Origin: Halogeometricum sp. S3BR5-2
Lineage (GTDB): Archaea; Halobacteriota; Halobacteria; Halobacteriales; Haloferacaceae
Assembly: GCF_031624635.1 (NCBI RefSeq)
Contig: NZ_JAMQOQ010000003.1
Span: forward strand, 553,909 to 617,908
DNA length: 64,000 bases
Reading direction: 5' to 3'
Positions 7,746 to 16,724 of the stretch are shown here, one piece after another; position 1 is the stretch's first letter, and every line of letters starts with the position of its first letter. A program made the translations under genes and the position numbers. The notes under the pieces are model-generated. The model saw only the letters and a program-made list of their open reading frames with translations, made no database searches and had not been told where the DNA came from.

Positions 7746-8783
7746 CCACTGTCGATAGGTGACTGCACTTCACAGAACTGCCTCTGCTGCAGCCGCAAAA
7801 ACGAAAAACTGAGTGCACGCGTAGATAGCGCCGTAGTCTCGACGCAGCTCATTCCGGTAGAGGTGTATCCTACAGTCTGATTTCTCCGACTCCCCGAACA
7901 GTGCGGTGGTGGTCGAGAAGATGGACGCAGACAAACTATACCTTCCCCGTATACTGCATCGGTTGCGGGACAGCGGTATCTTGCCCTGTTGATTCTCTCT
8001 ACTTCCGTACGACTTGTTTTCTCCTCTGTATCCGCTCCTATTCACCGGTCTATGTGATCACAGCGCCATTTTGGATTTCACGCGCAGTAGATTGGAATTG
8101 TATTCGAGGTATAATATCGTCTTACAGTTTATTCGGTCTCTTTTCTCGACAGACGCAAGCAAACGACGGGACATTTGAGCTCGTCGTTGCGGGTCCCATC
8201 ATTCGCGCCCCCGATACGAGTTTCAATTGGGCGAATCGAATCTCCGACATGGGTACGACCACGGTCTCACTATCTCTTTTTGCTGGCCGACAGGTCGACA
8301 TTTCGGTGGCGCTGGTAAAGGTGGCGTACTGCCGTGTGCCGTCCACTCCTTGAGTAGGGATACTTCAACGCACCACACCGGTAATCGACGTAGTCGACAA
8401 TCGAGGACACCGGATCCCAATCGGGTGATTTGCATCTCGCTCTCTTTCGGTAGAACTCAAAATGTCCATACTATCTCTCTCGAGAAGAGATACTCGTATC
8501 CGGGCCTGATCAGCGAGTCGACAAGGCAGCAACGGACGCCTACTGGCTCATCGGATGGACTGAAGAATCAGATATTTGATTCCGTCACAAGGAATTATTT
8601 CTCGTTCTATTCACGAAGAGTACAGCACGGGACCGGATCAACGGGAGGTATTACGGGCTTATCAGCGTAATATAAATCTCCCAAGCACACTCTCAGATAT
8701 CTTATATTCCGCAGGAGGGAATATTGCGGGGCGATAGGTTGTATTGAGCGCTGTACACTCAAGGCATCGTTCTCCCGTTCCGC
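7746..8783. other. Gene-poor kilobase upstream of the IclR gene
   Basis: Open frames here on both strands are short, low in acidic residues and resemble no family I know, so none is called. The one notable site is a perfect inverted repeat ATATTCC-N7-GGAATAT at 8704-8724, sixty bases upstream of the IclR start and a candidate operator. The region is more AT-rich than its surroundings. Confidence 0.4.
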
Positions 8784-9596
8784 ATGACGAAAGGTATTAG
8801 ATTCGGAGATGCTATTCTGGATTCGATGCACGACCCTCCCGTAACCGACGGCGGAGTGAAGTCCGACGAGACGTTGTTCGCCATCTTGGACGTGTTGAAG
8901 AACGAGGGCTGGGCTCACGTCTCGGAGATAGCCACGGAAATCGGGGTGGCGAATAGCACCGTCCACCGCCACCTGCAGTCGCTCCACGACAACGAATTCG
9001 TCGTCAAGGAAGATGGGGCGTACCGGTTGGGATACCGGTTTCTCGAACTCGGTGCCGCCGTCAGGTCGAACGACCACCTGATCCGCGAAGTCAAGACCGT
9101 TATCACCGACCTCGCGATAGAAAGTGGCGAGAGTTCACTGTTCATGGTCGAAGAACACGGCCGCGGAGTTATCGTCTATCAGGAGACGGGGTCGAACGTT
9201 GATCGGATGCAACCCCACTGCGGACTCCGAGTACCCCTCCACGCCTTTGCCGCCGGCAAGGCGGTTCTGGCCGCGTTACCGAACAAGCGGGTGCGCGAAA
9301 TCATTCACCAGCGCGGCCTAGAAGCGGTTTCGAGCCAGTCGATAACCGACGAAGACACGTTGTTTACGGAGTTAGAGCGGATCAGAGAGACGGGAATCGC
9401 GTACAACCACGGCGAGAACATGGAGGTCGTTCGGGGGGTCGGTGCAACCGTCACTCGCCCGGACGGAGAGGTCCTTGGTGGCGTCTCCATCAGCGGACCC
9501 ATGCATCGGATGAAAGGGAAGCGGTTCACGCGGGAACTCCCGGAACTGATCCAAGGGACGATTGGCGAGTTCGAAATTCTCGCGACTCACGGCTGA
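8784..9596 (+). CDS. IclR-family transcriptional regulator
   Basis: The protein has up to 270 residues. The winged helix spans ~27-85 (ETLFAILDVLKNEGWAHVSE, then VANSTVHRHLQSLHDNEFV) and the IclR effector domain ~95-265 (GRGVIVYQE, LRVPLHAFAAGKAVLAALP, GVGATVTRPDGEVLGGVSIS). Starts at 8826 (MHDPP) or 8856 would still leave the domains whole. IclR proteins bind small organic acids and control catabolic genes. The convergent SDR dehydrogenase next door is a possible target. The inverted repeat at 8704-8724 may serve autoregulation. Confidence 0.9.
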   Translation: MTKGIRFGDAILDSMHDPPVTDGGVKSDETLFAILDVLKNEGWAHVSEIATEIGVANSTVHRHLQSLHDNEFVVKEDGAYRLGYRFLELGAAVRSNDHLIREVKTVITDLAIESGESSLFMVEEHGRGVIVYQETGSNVDRMQPHCGLRVPLHAFAAGKAVLAALPNKRVREIIHQRGLEAVSSQSITDEDTLFTELERIRETGIAYNHGENMEVVRGVGATVTRPDGEVLGGVSISGPMHRMKGKRFTRELPELIQGTIGEFEILATHG

Positions 9597-9755
9597 GTAC
9601 TTCGGTCTACCTTCCATATAGCGGAGTCGAAGACGCACGAGACGCCAAGCGGAACTCGGTCGGGCGAACCGCCCTTCTCCACGCGACTGAAACAGTCTCT
9701 GCGTTCGTGACTTCGAGTCGGTTGAACGAGACACGAGCGCCTGTGCGTTCACCGT

Positions 9756-10538
9756 CTAGTCGGCCGCTTGCCCTCCGTCGACCGGAAGCGTGTGACCGGT
9801 GATGTACGAGGCGTCGGACGAACAGAGAAACACGACTGCGCCGGCTATCTCTTCGGGTTCTGCGACCCGGTCCATCGGGACGTCGACCATCGCAGATGTG
9901 TCGAACGGCATCGACTCCGGGTTACCGCCGCTTCCTCCGACGCTCGATTGGATGTTCGTGTTCGTCGGACCGGGAGCGACCGCGTTGACTCGAATCTCTC
10001 GGGAGGCGTACTCGAGTCCGACCGTTTTCGTCAGGCCGACGACCCCGTGCTTGCTGGCCGAGTAGCTGGAGAGCCCTCCCATCCCGACCAAGCCCGCCTC
10101 GGAGGCGGTGTTGACGATAGCGCCGCTTCCTTGCGCTTCCATCACCGGCAGTTCGGCCTTCATGCACGTCCAGACGCCCTTCAGATTGACGTCTAGCAGT
10201 TTGTCCCACTGTTCCTCCGCGACGTCGGTCACCTCAGCGAATCCCGTGAGGATGCCCGCGTTGTTGTGCGCGAAATCGAGGCTCCCGTACGTGTCGACAG
10301 CGGTATCGACCATTCGCTGGACCGACTCCGAATCCGAGACGTCCACGTCTACGAACGTCGCGTTACCGCCACCCTCCTCGATTAGCCTCACCGTCTCGCG
10401 ACCCGTCTCTTCGACGACGTCCGCGACGACGACGTTCGCTCCTTCCTCGGCGAACCGCAACGCCGATGCGCGCCCGATTCCCGAACCCGCTCCCGTTACG
10501 ACGGCCGTCTTTCCCTGAAATCTGCTGGTAGTCGACAT
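9756..10538 (-). CDS. Short-chain dehydrogenase/reductase (SDR)
   Basis: The protein has 260 residues and is a classical SDR. The cofactor motif TGAGSGIG is at ~17-24, with an Asp at the end of strand 2 (VVADV) favouring NAD(H). NNAG is at ~92, the catalytic Ser lies in VNTASEAGL and the Tyr/Lys pair in YSASK, followed by VAPGPTNT and the C-terminal GHTLPVDGG. It is FabG/glucose-dehydrogenase-like; the substrate cannot be assigned. The promoter has a TATA-like box 24-30 bases before ATG, implying a leaderless transcript, with a TTTTC-N7-GAAAA palindrome just upstream. Confidence 0.9.
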   Translation of the reverse strand: MSTTSRFQGKTAVVTGAGSGIGRASALRFAEEGANVVVADVVEETGRETVRLIEEGGGNATFVDVDVSDSESVQRMVDTAVDTYGSLDFAHNNAGILTGFAEVTDVAEEQWDKLLDVNLKGVWTCMKAELPVMEAQGSGAIVNTASEAGLVGMGGLSSYSASKHGVVGLTKTVGLEYASREIRVNAVAPGPTNTNIQSSVGGSGGNPESMPFDTSAMVDVPMDRVAEPEEIAGAVVFLCSSDASYITGHTLPVDGGQAAD

Positions 10539-10561
10539 CGTCTGTCTGTCGACCTCGATTA

Positions 10562-10598
10562 GTATAAGCGGAGAGTCCGTTTTTCCGACTTGGAAAAT
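10562..10598 (-). promoter_or_regulatory. SDR promoter with the shared palindrome
   Basis: On the minus strand TTATACT (10562-10568) lies 24-30 bases before the ATG. The palindrome TTTTC-N7-GAAAA (10581-10597) is 13 bases further upstream, the same arrangement as at 6900-6917 and 7001-7018. The rest of the 10539-10910 gap shows no gene. Confidence 0.5.
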
Positions 10599-10910
10599 CG
10601 TTGTCCGTCTTTATCGAAACGGTGCTCGACTGTCCGTCCGTGAAGAGACCAAGCGACGTTTCACGCGGGTTTGAGGGTCCGAGTAGCCCTGTGGGTCGGA
10701 GCCCCCGTCCGCTACTGGACGCTGTTGTGAACGAATCAGTACCAACTGGAGAGAGTTCCCTCCTTTCGGAGGAAGCACGGGAGCCAGCACAGAGTGGGCA
10801 GATCTCGCCGTGCAGTCGGGCGAGTGATTCGCCGCGATATAGTTGTACTAAAACACAATAACTTAAGTGCGAATGGCTAAATCAACCACTGAGGGCAACT
10901 CCGCTATATT

Positions 10911-12500
10911 ATGAATCGACGCCAACTCATCGCTATCGCGTTCGTTGGACTCCTCGTCGCGCCCGGAACGGCCGCGGCCGTCGTACGGGGATCCCCCGAA
11001 CTCGCCGTGTTCACACCCGACAACTCCGTCTCGCCGGGCGAACGGACCACACTGAACGTTCAGATACAGAACACCGGTGACGTCAACGTCGCCGGCGGCA
11101 GCGCCGCGAGCATCTCGCAAGTGACCGCCGCGCGCGGCGTCACCGCCAGCCTCGATGCCGACGGCACGCCCATCGAAATCGACACCGGGCAAACCGCTGT
11201 CGGAACCATTCAAGACGGTCAGATTGGAACCGCCGGTTTCGCCATCACCGTCCCCGAGGGCGTCGGGGAGGGCACCTACGACTTAGAGATGGAGGTCGAC
11301 TACTCCTACACCTCCCAAGTCGCCTCGACCACGGGCGCGTACAACAACCGCGAGGCCTCCGAAACGTACACGGTGGAAGTGCGCGTCGAGGACCAAGCGC
11401 GCTTCCGCGTCGTCGACACCTCCTCGAACGTCCTCGTGGGTGACGAGGGAACGGTCACGCTCGACGTGCGCAACATCGGGTCCCAACCCGCCCGCGACGC
11501 CACCGTCAACCTCCGCTCCTCGACGGCCGACATCCGCTTCGGCGAGTCCGCTTCGGCCTCCCGCTTCGTCGGCAACTGGGACGCCGGCGAGACCAAGACC
11601 GTCGAATTCGACGCCACCGCCACCAACAGCGCCGCGACGAGCAGTTACTCTTTGACCAGTACCGTTCAGTTCGAGGACACCGACGGCGTGCCCGCCCGCT
11701 CGAACAACCTCTCGGTGGGCGTCACGCCGCAGGGCGAACAATCCTTCTCGCTGTCGAACGTCAGCAGCGACCTCCGCGTCGGCGAGGAAGGCACCGTTTC
11801 GGGCACCATCACGAACGACGGACCGCAGGTCGCACAGAGCGCGGTCGTCACCGTCCAGACCAACTCCGGGACGCTGTCGAGCCAAGAGTCCGAGTACGCC
11901 GTCGGCACCCTGCGGCCGAACCAGTCCGCGCAGTTCGAGTTCACCGTCGACGTGAGCGAGAGCGCCGACCCGGGCGCCAGACAGCTGACTCACACCGTCG
12001 AGTTCCAGAACGGCGACGGCGACGACCGCACGAGCAAGTCTCTGAACAGCCGCGTGCAGATCAACGAGAGCCGAAGTCGCTTCGTCGTCTCCGTCGACGA
12101 GAGCCTCGACGTGCCCATCGGCAACAGCGAGGTCGTCGCGGTGAACGTCACGAACAACGGCGAGGAGCCGCTGACGGACGTGAGCGCGAAAGCGTACGTG
12201 AACGACCCGCTCTCGTTGGACGACGACGAGGCGTTCCTGGGGCGACTCGCTCCCGGTGAAACGAAGACCGTGCGCGTGAGCGCGAGCGTCGCGGGGTCGG
12301 CGATCAACAAGACGTACCCGATGTCGATGGACTTCCAGTACGAGCGACCGAACGGCGACACGGGGATATCCGAGACGTACAAAGTTCCCGTCTCCGCGGT
12401 CGAACCCGAGGACAGCGGCCTCCCGATCACTGGAATCGCCGTCGGTCTGGTGGCGTTCCTGCTGATCGGTGGCGTCTTCGTCTACCGCCGACGCCTGTAA
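10911..12500 (+). CDS. Secreted CARDB/COG1361-type protein with C-terminal anchor
   Basis: The protein has 529 residues. It has a signal peptide (RRQLIAIAFVGLLVAPGTAAA), then repeated beta-sandwich modules of the CARDB/COG1361 type, with SPGERTTLNVQIQNTGDVNV, VGDEGTVTLDVRNIG, VGEEGTVSGTITNDGP and NSEVVAVNVTNNGEEPLTDV marking the repeats. It ends with LPITGIAVGLVAFLLIGGVF plus a YRRRL stop-transfer. The RND/MMPL exporter gene follows at once, and a TrmB regulator ends the cluster. By position it is an extracellular partner of the exporter, parallel to the 5288-6754 protein and its ABC exporter. Confidence 0.82.
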   Translation: MNRRQLIAIAFVGLLVAPGTAAAVVRGSPELAVFTPDNSVSPGERTTLNVQIQNTGDVNVAGGSAASISQVTAARGVTASLDADGTPIEIDTGQTAVGTIQDGQIGTAGFAITVPEGVGEGTYDLEMEVDYSYTSQVASTTGAYNNREASETYTVEVRVEDQARFRVVDTSSNVLVGDEGTVTLDVRNIGSQPARDATVNLRSSTADIRFGESASASRFVGNWDAGETKTVEFDATATNSAATSSYSLTSTVQFEDTDGVPARSNNLSVGVTPQGEQSFSLSNVSSDLRVGEEGTVSGTITNDGPQVAQSAVVTVQTNSGTLSSQESEYAVGTLRPNQSAQFEFTVDVSESADPGARQLTHTVEFQNGDGDDRTSKSLNSRVQINESRSRFVVSVDESLDVPIGNSEVVAVNVTNNGEEPLTDVSAKAYVNDPLSLDDDEAFLGRLAPGETKTVRVSASVAGSAINKTYPMSMDFQYERPNGDTGISETYKVPVSAVEPEDSGLPITGIAVGLVAFLLIGGVFVYRRRL

Positions 12501-12515
12501 CGATTGGAAACTAGC

Positions 12516-15011
12516 ATGGATTATCAACAGTACATTGACACAGTCGACGACCTGATCGTCGAGCGCTCGCGGACGGTTCTCCTCGTTTTCATAGCGGTGA
12601 CGCTCGTTCTCTCGGCGGGGCTTCCCGTTATCTCCACGGAGGCGGGAACCTCCGAGTTCACGAACGACGTGCCCGCACAGACCGCCCTGGAGAACGTCAA
12701 CGACGAGTTCCTCACCCAATCGTTCGAGGAGGGCTCGGGGTCGACACAACTCATCCAACGGGCGAGCAACGTCCTCTCGAAGGACGAACAGTTGAAGATG
12801 CTCCGGGCGCAACACCGGATGCAGGAGCACGAGGACCTCAGGGTCGAGAGCACGACGAGCGTCGCGGGCGCCGTCGCGCAGACGCTCGACCCCGAGGCGA
12901 CCACGCTCGAAGCGCAGGTCCGGACGCTCGAACGGGCGTCGGACTCCGAGGTGGAGTCGGCGACACGGAAGGCTATCGAGCGGAACCCCGGCCTCGAGTC
13001 GTCGCTCAGTAACGATTACAACCGCGAGACAGTCGAGGCGTCAGCGACCATCGGTATCGTGACGCATCGGTTGCCAGGTAGCGGGACGGGTAGCTCGGCC
13101 GGCACTTCCGGGGATAGCCCGCTCACACCCATTCAGCAGAAGGCAACGGCTATCGTCGCGTCTGTCGGCGGGAGCATCAGCGTCTTCGGGAGTGGGCTTA
13201 TCTCTGCGGAGCTCTCGAACGTCATCGCGGACTCGTTGCTGTTGGTCGTGCCCGCGGCGTTGTTGCTCATCCTCGGGTTCCTCGTCTACTCCTATCGGGA
13301 CCCGTTCGACCTCTTCTTGGGGGTCGTCTGCCTGGCGATGGCCATTGTCTGGACGTTCGGGTTCATGGGGTTAGCGGGCATCGCGTTCTCGCAGATGCTC
13401 ATTGCGGTACCCGTGTTGCTACTAGCGGTCGGTATCGACTTCGGTATTCACGCGGTGAACCGCTATCGCGAAGAACGCGTACAGGGCTACTCGGTCGCGG
13501 ACTCAATGCGGACGGCGACCGACCAACTGCTCGTCGCGTTCGCCATCGTGACTGGAACGACTGTCATCGGGTTCTTAGCGAACCTCACGAGCGATCTGCA
13601 GCCCATCCGTGACTTCGGATTGGTGGCAGGCATCGGAATCATCTTTACGTTCCTTATCTTCGGCGTGTTTCTCCCCGCCGCGAAGGTGCACATAGACCGG
13701 TTCAGGGAACGACGTGACATCCCCTTCTGGGGGCAGTCCCCACTCGGCGAAGAGACGTCGCTCCTCGGTCGGATACTCCCCGCCGGCGTGCGGATTGGGC
13801 AGGTCGCACCGGTTATCTTCCTGATCGGTATCATCGTCGTCACCGCGGGCGTCGGGAGCTACGGTATGGGAGTAGAGTCGAGATTCTCACAGGACGACTT
13901 CCTCCCACCGGAGGATAACCCCGCTTGGCTCGAGAGTCTGCCCGAACCGTTCGCACCCAGCGACTACACGGTGACGGAGACGACGAACTACCTCGAGAAC
14001 AACTTCCAGAGCGGCCAGAGTGACACCGTCACCGTCTATGTCGAGGGGCCGTTGTATCAAGACAGCGCACTCGAACAGGTTGCAAACGCGCGCGACAACC
14101 CACCAGACTCGTTTATCTCGGAACGCGGCGAAGCGTCGTCAACGAGCATCGTCACGATTATCCAAGATTACGCCGACGAGTCCCAGGAGTTCCGACAGCT
14201 GGTCGAACGAAACGACATCAACGGAAACGGGATTCCGGACGACAATCTGAAAGCGGTGTACGCGGCGCTGTTGAGTTCGCCGTACGAATCGCAGGCAAAA
14301 CAGTACATCTCTGAGGATTATCGGAGTGCGAGGATCGTGTACGACATCGAGTCCGGCGCCGAGCAGGCCGAGGTCACAGCGGACGCACAGGCGGTCGCCG
14401 ATAGATTCCGCTACGAGGCGACAGCAACCGGGCAGACGATCGTCCTCAAAGCGGTCTCGGACGTCATCGCCACCTCCGCGCTGACCAGCCTGGCAATCGC
14501 GCTTCTGCTGACAGCGCTGTTCCTCATCGTGGCCTATTACGTGACTGTCGGGTATCCGACTCTCGGCATCGTCAACCTGGTGCCGATTGCGGTGGCTATC
14601 GCGTTTATCGCAGGGACCATGCGCTACGCGAATATCCCGCTCAACGCCATGACGGGGACGATTCTCTCTATCGCGGTCGGACTTGGAGTGGACTACTCCG
14701 CGCATATGGTCCACCGCTTCGCTGAGGAGTATGAGGGGCCCGGCACCGCCGTCGAATCACTGTACGCGACCGTTCGCGGGACCGGCGGCGCCCTCACGGC
14801 CAGCATGCTGACCACCGTCACCGGTATCGGCGTCCTCGTCATCGCTCTCACGCCCATCCTCGGACAGTTCGGGATGGTAATCGCTATCAGCATCTTCTAC
14901 TCCTATCTCGCGTCTGTCGTCGTCCTCCCGTCGACGCTCGTCGTCTGGGACCGCTACATTGGCTACAAAACAACGATGCTCACCAACAAAAAAGATGTCA
15001 AATCAGTCTGA
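12516..15011 (+). CDS. RND/MMPL-family exporter (COG1033)
   Basis: The protein has 831 residues from the ATG at 12516; a TTG at 12504 is in frame but less likely. It has the duplicated RND layout: helix 1 near residue 20-38 (TVLLVFIAVTLVLSAGLPVI), an external loop, five helices at ~235-400 with the GIDFGIHAVNRYREE motif, a cytoplasmic stretch, a helix, a second external loop and five final helices with GLGVDYSAHMVHRFAEEY. These Asp-bearing motifs are the proton-relay signature of the family. The substrate is unknown. The CARDB-type protein and TrmB regulator on either side suggest one operon. Confidence 0.9.
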   Translation: MDYQQYIDTVDDLIVERSRTVLLVFIAVTLVLSAGLPVISTEAGTSEFTNDVPAQTALENVNDEFLTQSFEEGSGSTQLIQRASNVLSKDEQLKMLRAQHRMQEHEDLRVESTTSVAGAVAQTLDPEATTLEAQVRTLERASDSEVESATRKAIERNPGLESSLSNDYNRETVEASATIGIVTHRLPGSGTGSSAGTSGDSPLTPIQQKATAIVASVGGSISVFGSGLISAELSNVIADSLLLVVPAALLLILGFLVYSYRDPFDLFLGVVCLAMAIVWTFGFMGLAGIAFSQMLIAVPVLLLAVGIDFGIHAVNRYREERVQGYSVADSMRTATDQLLVAFAIVTGTTVIGFLANLTSDLQPIRDFGLVAGIGIIFTFLIFGVFLPAAKVHIDRFRERRDIPFWGQSPLGEETSLLGRILPAGVRIGQVAPVIFLIGIIVVTAGVGSYGMGVESRFSQDDFLPPEDNPAWLESLPEPFAPSDYTVTETTNYLENNFQSGQSDTVTVYVEGPLYQDSALEQVANARDNPPDSFISERGEASSTSIVTIIQDYADESQEFRQLVERNDINGNGIPDDNLKAVYAALLSSPYESQAKQYISEDYRSARIVYDIESGAEQAEVTADAQAVADRFRYEATATGQTIVLKAVSDVIATSALTSLAIALLLTALFLIVAYYVTVGYPTLGIVNLVPIAVAIAFIAGTMRYANIPLNAMTGTILSIAVGLGVDYSAHMVHRFAEEYEGPGTAVESLYATVRGTGGALTASMLTTVTGIGVLVIALTPILGQFGMVIAISIFYSYLASVVVLPSTLVVWDRYIGYKTTMLTNKKDVKSV

Positions 15012-15735
15012 AACTGCAGAGTTACTGACGTGGTACGGGCTGTCCACCTACGAGGCGAGCGTGTTCGTCTCGCTCCTAGAACTGGAAAGCGGAACCGCCA
15101 AAGAGGTTTCCAAACACTCGGGCGTCCCGCAGTCACAAGTGTACGGCGCCGCGGATTCGCTTCAGGAACAAGGGTTCATCGAGGCACAGGAGTCGAGACC
15201 GCGAGTGTACCAGCCGATAGACGTGGACGAAGCCATCAGTCGGCTGAAGGCGCGACACGAACGGCGAACCGACGCCGCGGAACGGAACCTGCGGCGTATC
15301 CAAGAGAACCGGGAGACCGAATCGGAGGAGCAGAAGGAAGCCGTCTGGACGATCAACGGCATCGACGCCGTCAAATCGCGGATGATGAGCATCATTTCGG
15401 ACGCCGAAGAGAAGATAGTACTCGGTATCGGCGGGGAGTCACCCCTCACTGACACGCTGGAATCGCTACTCCGACAGAAAGACGCGACGGGTATCGATGT
15501 CGTCGTCGTCACGAACAGCGACCGAGTCTCCACGCAGTTCGACAGCGTCGGTGCGGTGCTCACGCAGGAGGAGGTGTCGGGCGACGAATCGCCGTCCCGA
15601 CACATCCTCATCGCGGACGGCGAGACGATACTCTTCGGCGTCCGAACGAACGGTAGCGAGACGGCGATCTGGAGTTCGGAGACGGACTTCGCCGACGTGC
15701 TGATCGAATTCGCTCGAAAGAGGATGGTTCTCTAA
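14995..15735 (+). CDS. TrmB-family transcriptional regulator
   Basis: The protein has 246 residues from ATG 14995 (MSNQSETAELL), overlapping the exporter gene by 17 bases. The N-terminal TrmB winged helix covers ~1-75 (LSTYEASVFVSLLELESGTA, VPQSQVYGAADSLQEQGFIE). A coiled linker follows, and then a C-terminal TrmB-like/PLD-like sensor part (EAVWTINGIDAVKSRMMSII, ILIADGETILFGVR). In archaea TrmB proteins control sugar or transport operons in response to a ligand. The overlap implies control of its own exporter operon. Confidence 0.88.
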   Translation: MSNQSETAELLTWYGLSTYEASVFVSLLELESGTAKEVSKHSGVPQSQVYGAADSLQEQGFIEAQESRPRVYQPIDVDEAISRLKARHERRTDAAERNLRRIQENRETESEEQKEAVWTINGIDAVKSRMMSIISDAEEKIVLGIGGESPLTDTLESLLRQKDATGIDVVVVTNSDRVSTQFDSVGAVLTQEEVSGDESPSRHILIADGETILFGVRTNGSETAIWSSETDFADVLIEFARKRMVL

Positions 15736-16724
15736 GGACGCGGCTCTCGACTCCTACCGAGACGACCGGCTGTTTTCGCCCTTGTTTTCCACCGAACGCG
15801 AAAGGACTCAGCGAGTCGTGTCACCGAACGGCCGACGGCGCGGCCGGGAATCGCTCCCTCGAACTGCAACTCCGCTTCCCCTCAGGCCGCAGACGAGTCC
15901 AGCACCGCGCGCTGTCGTCCTCTCCCGACACAGTCTCGGCGTCGGTGATCCGAACCCGAAGAACGGTGCTACACGGCCCGACGCCGTTTCGACGGCCCGT
16001 CAGCCGTCCGCGGTCTCAAACGAGACGGACTCGACCCCCTCCCCGTCGCCGTCTTCGTTCGAGCGACGAGGTTGCAGGCGACGCTGTGAGTCCGTTCGGT
16101 GTTCGGACGCAACCGTCGACGTTCCCGAGGACGGCTTGGCGCCGTAACTCTTCAGAGGCGGTCGTACCGTCAACCTTTCGCGGGCGTCCGTTGCGCGTGG
16201 ACTCGGGGTCGCTCGTCGGGACGCGACCGGGGTTCGAGAGGCTCGCTTCGCTGCAGGACTGTCCCCACACGAACGTCGGCGCTGTCGGACGGGCTCTCGA
16301 TTCTGGACGGGTTCGTGGCTTTGATTCGGGACCGACGGTGGGTGGCCGGTCGTGCAGGAAGGCTCGGCTGAGCAGCGATGTTCGACAGTGCGTGGGCTCG
16401 TGCCGAACGTCGAGCACGACTTCCATCGCTTCCGACGCAGACGGATTCCGTCGGTCTGCTCTCACGAGGAAGTCGTCGCGGCCTTCGACGCTTCGCGGAG
16501 GTCCGATGGACGGGATGACCGCGATAGCGGCTTCCGCGCGGGAGACACGGTGTTTGCCCCGGCAGCGGTACAATATCTCCCCGGCCGTTCGCTCACGTCG
16601 CCGAGCGCAGCGGTCGGGCCGCAGTCGCCACCGAGGGTCGCTGTCGCTCTCGGGGTCAAGTGTCGGCATAAAGGAAGAGCGTCGAGAGCCGGCGTGAGCC
16701 GGTGGTTATGGTTGGTTCGAGTCG
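15736..16724. other. GC-rich gap between TrmB and S-layer genes
   Basis: Long overlapping frames exist on both strands (for example 15945-16697 plus and 16016-16669 minus). Their translations are Arg/Ser/Pro-rich and unlike acidic haloarchaeal proteins, so none is called. A small hairpin CCGGC-GTGA-GCCGG at 16689-16702, 23 bases past the S-layer stop, may help end that transcript. Confidence 0.4.

Noticed and set aside
7901..8353. 150-residue plus-strand frame
   Set aside because: Cys/Arg/Ser-rich text, no start context and no family; the gap is better left unassigned.
11283..12830. 515-residue minus-strand frame opposite the CARDB-type gene
   Set aside because: It is a shadow of the plus-strand gene and its composition (Arg/Val/His-rich) is not haloarchaeal.
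15945..16697. Long open frames between TrmB and S-layer genes
   Set aside because: The translations are Arg/Ser/Pro-rich, overlap on both strands and resemble no family; they follow from high GC content.
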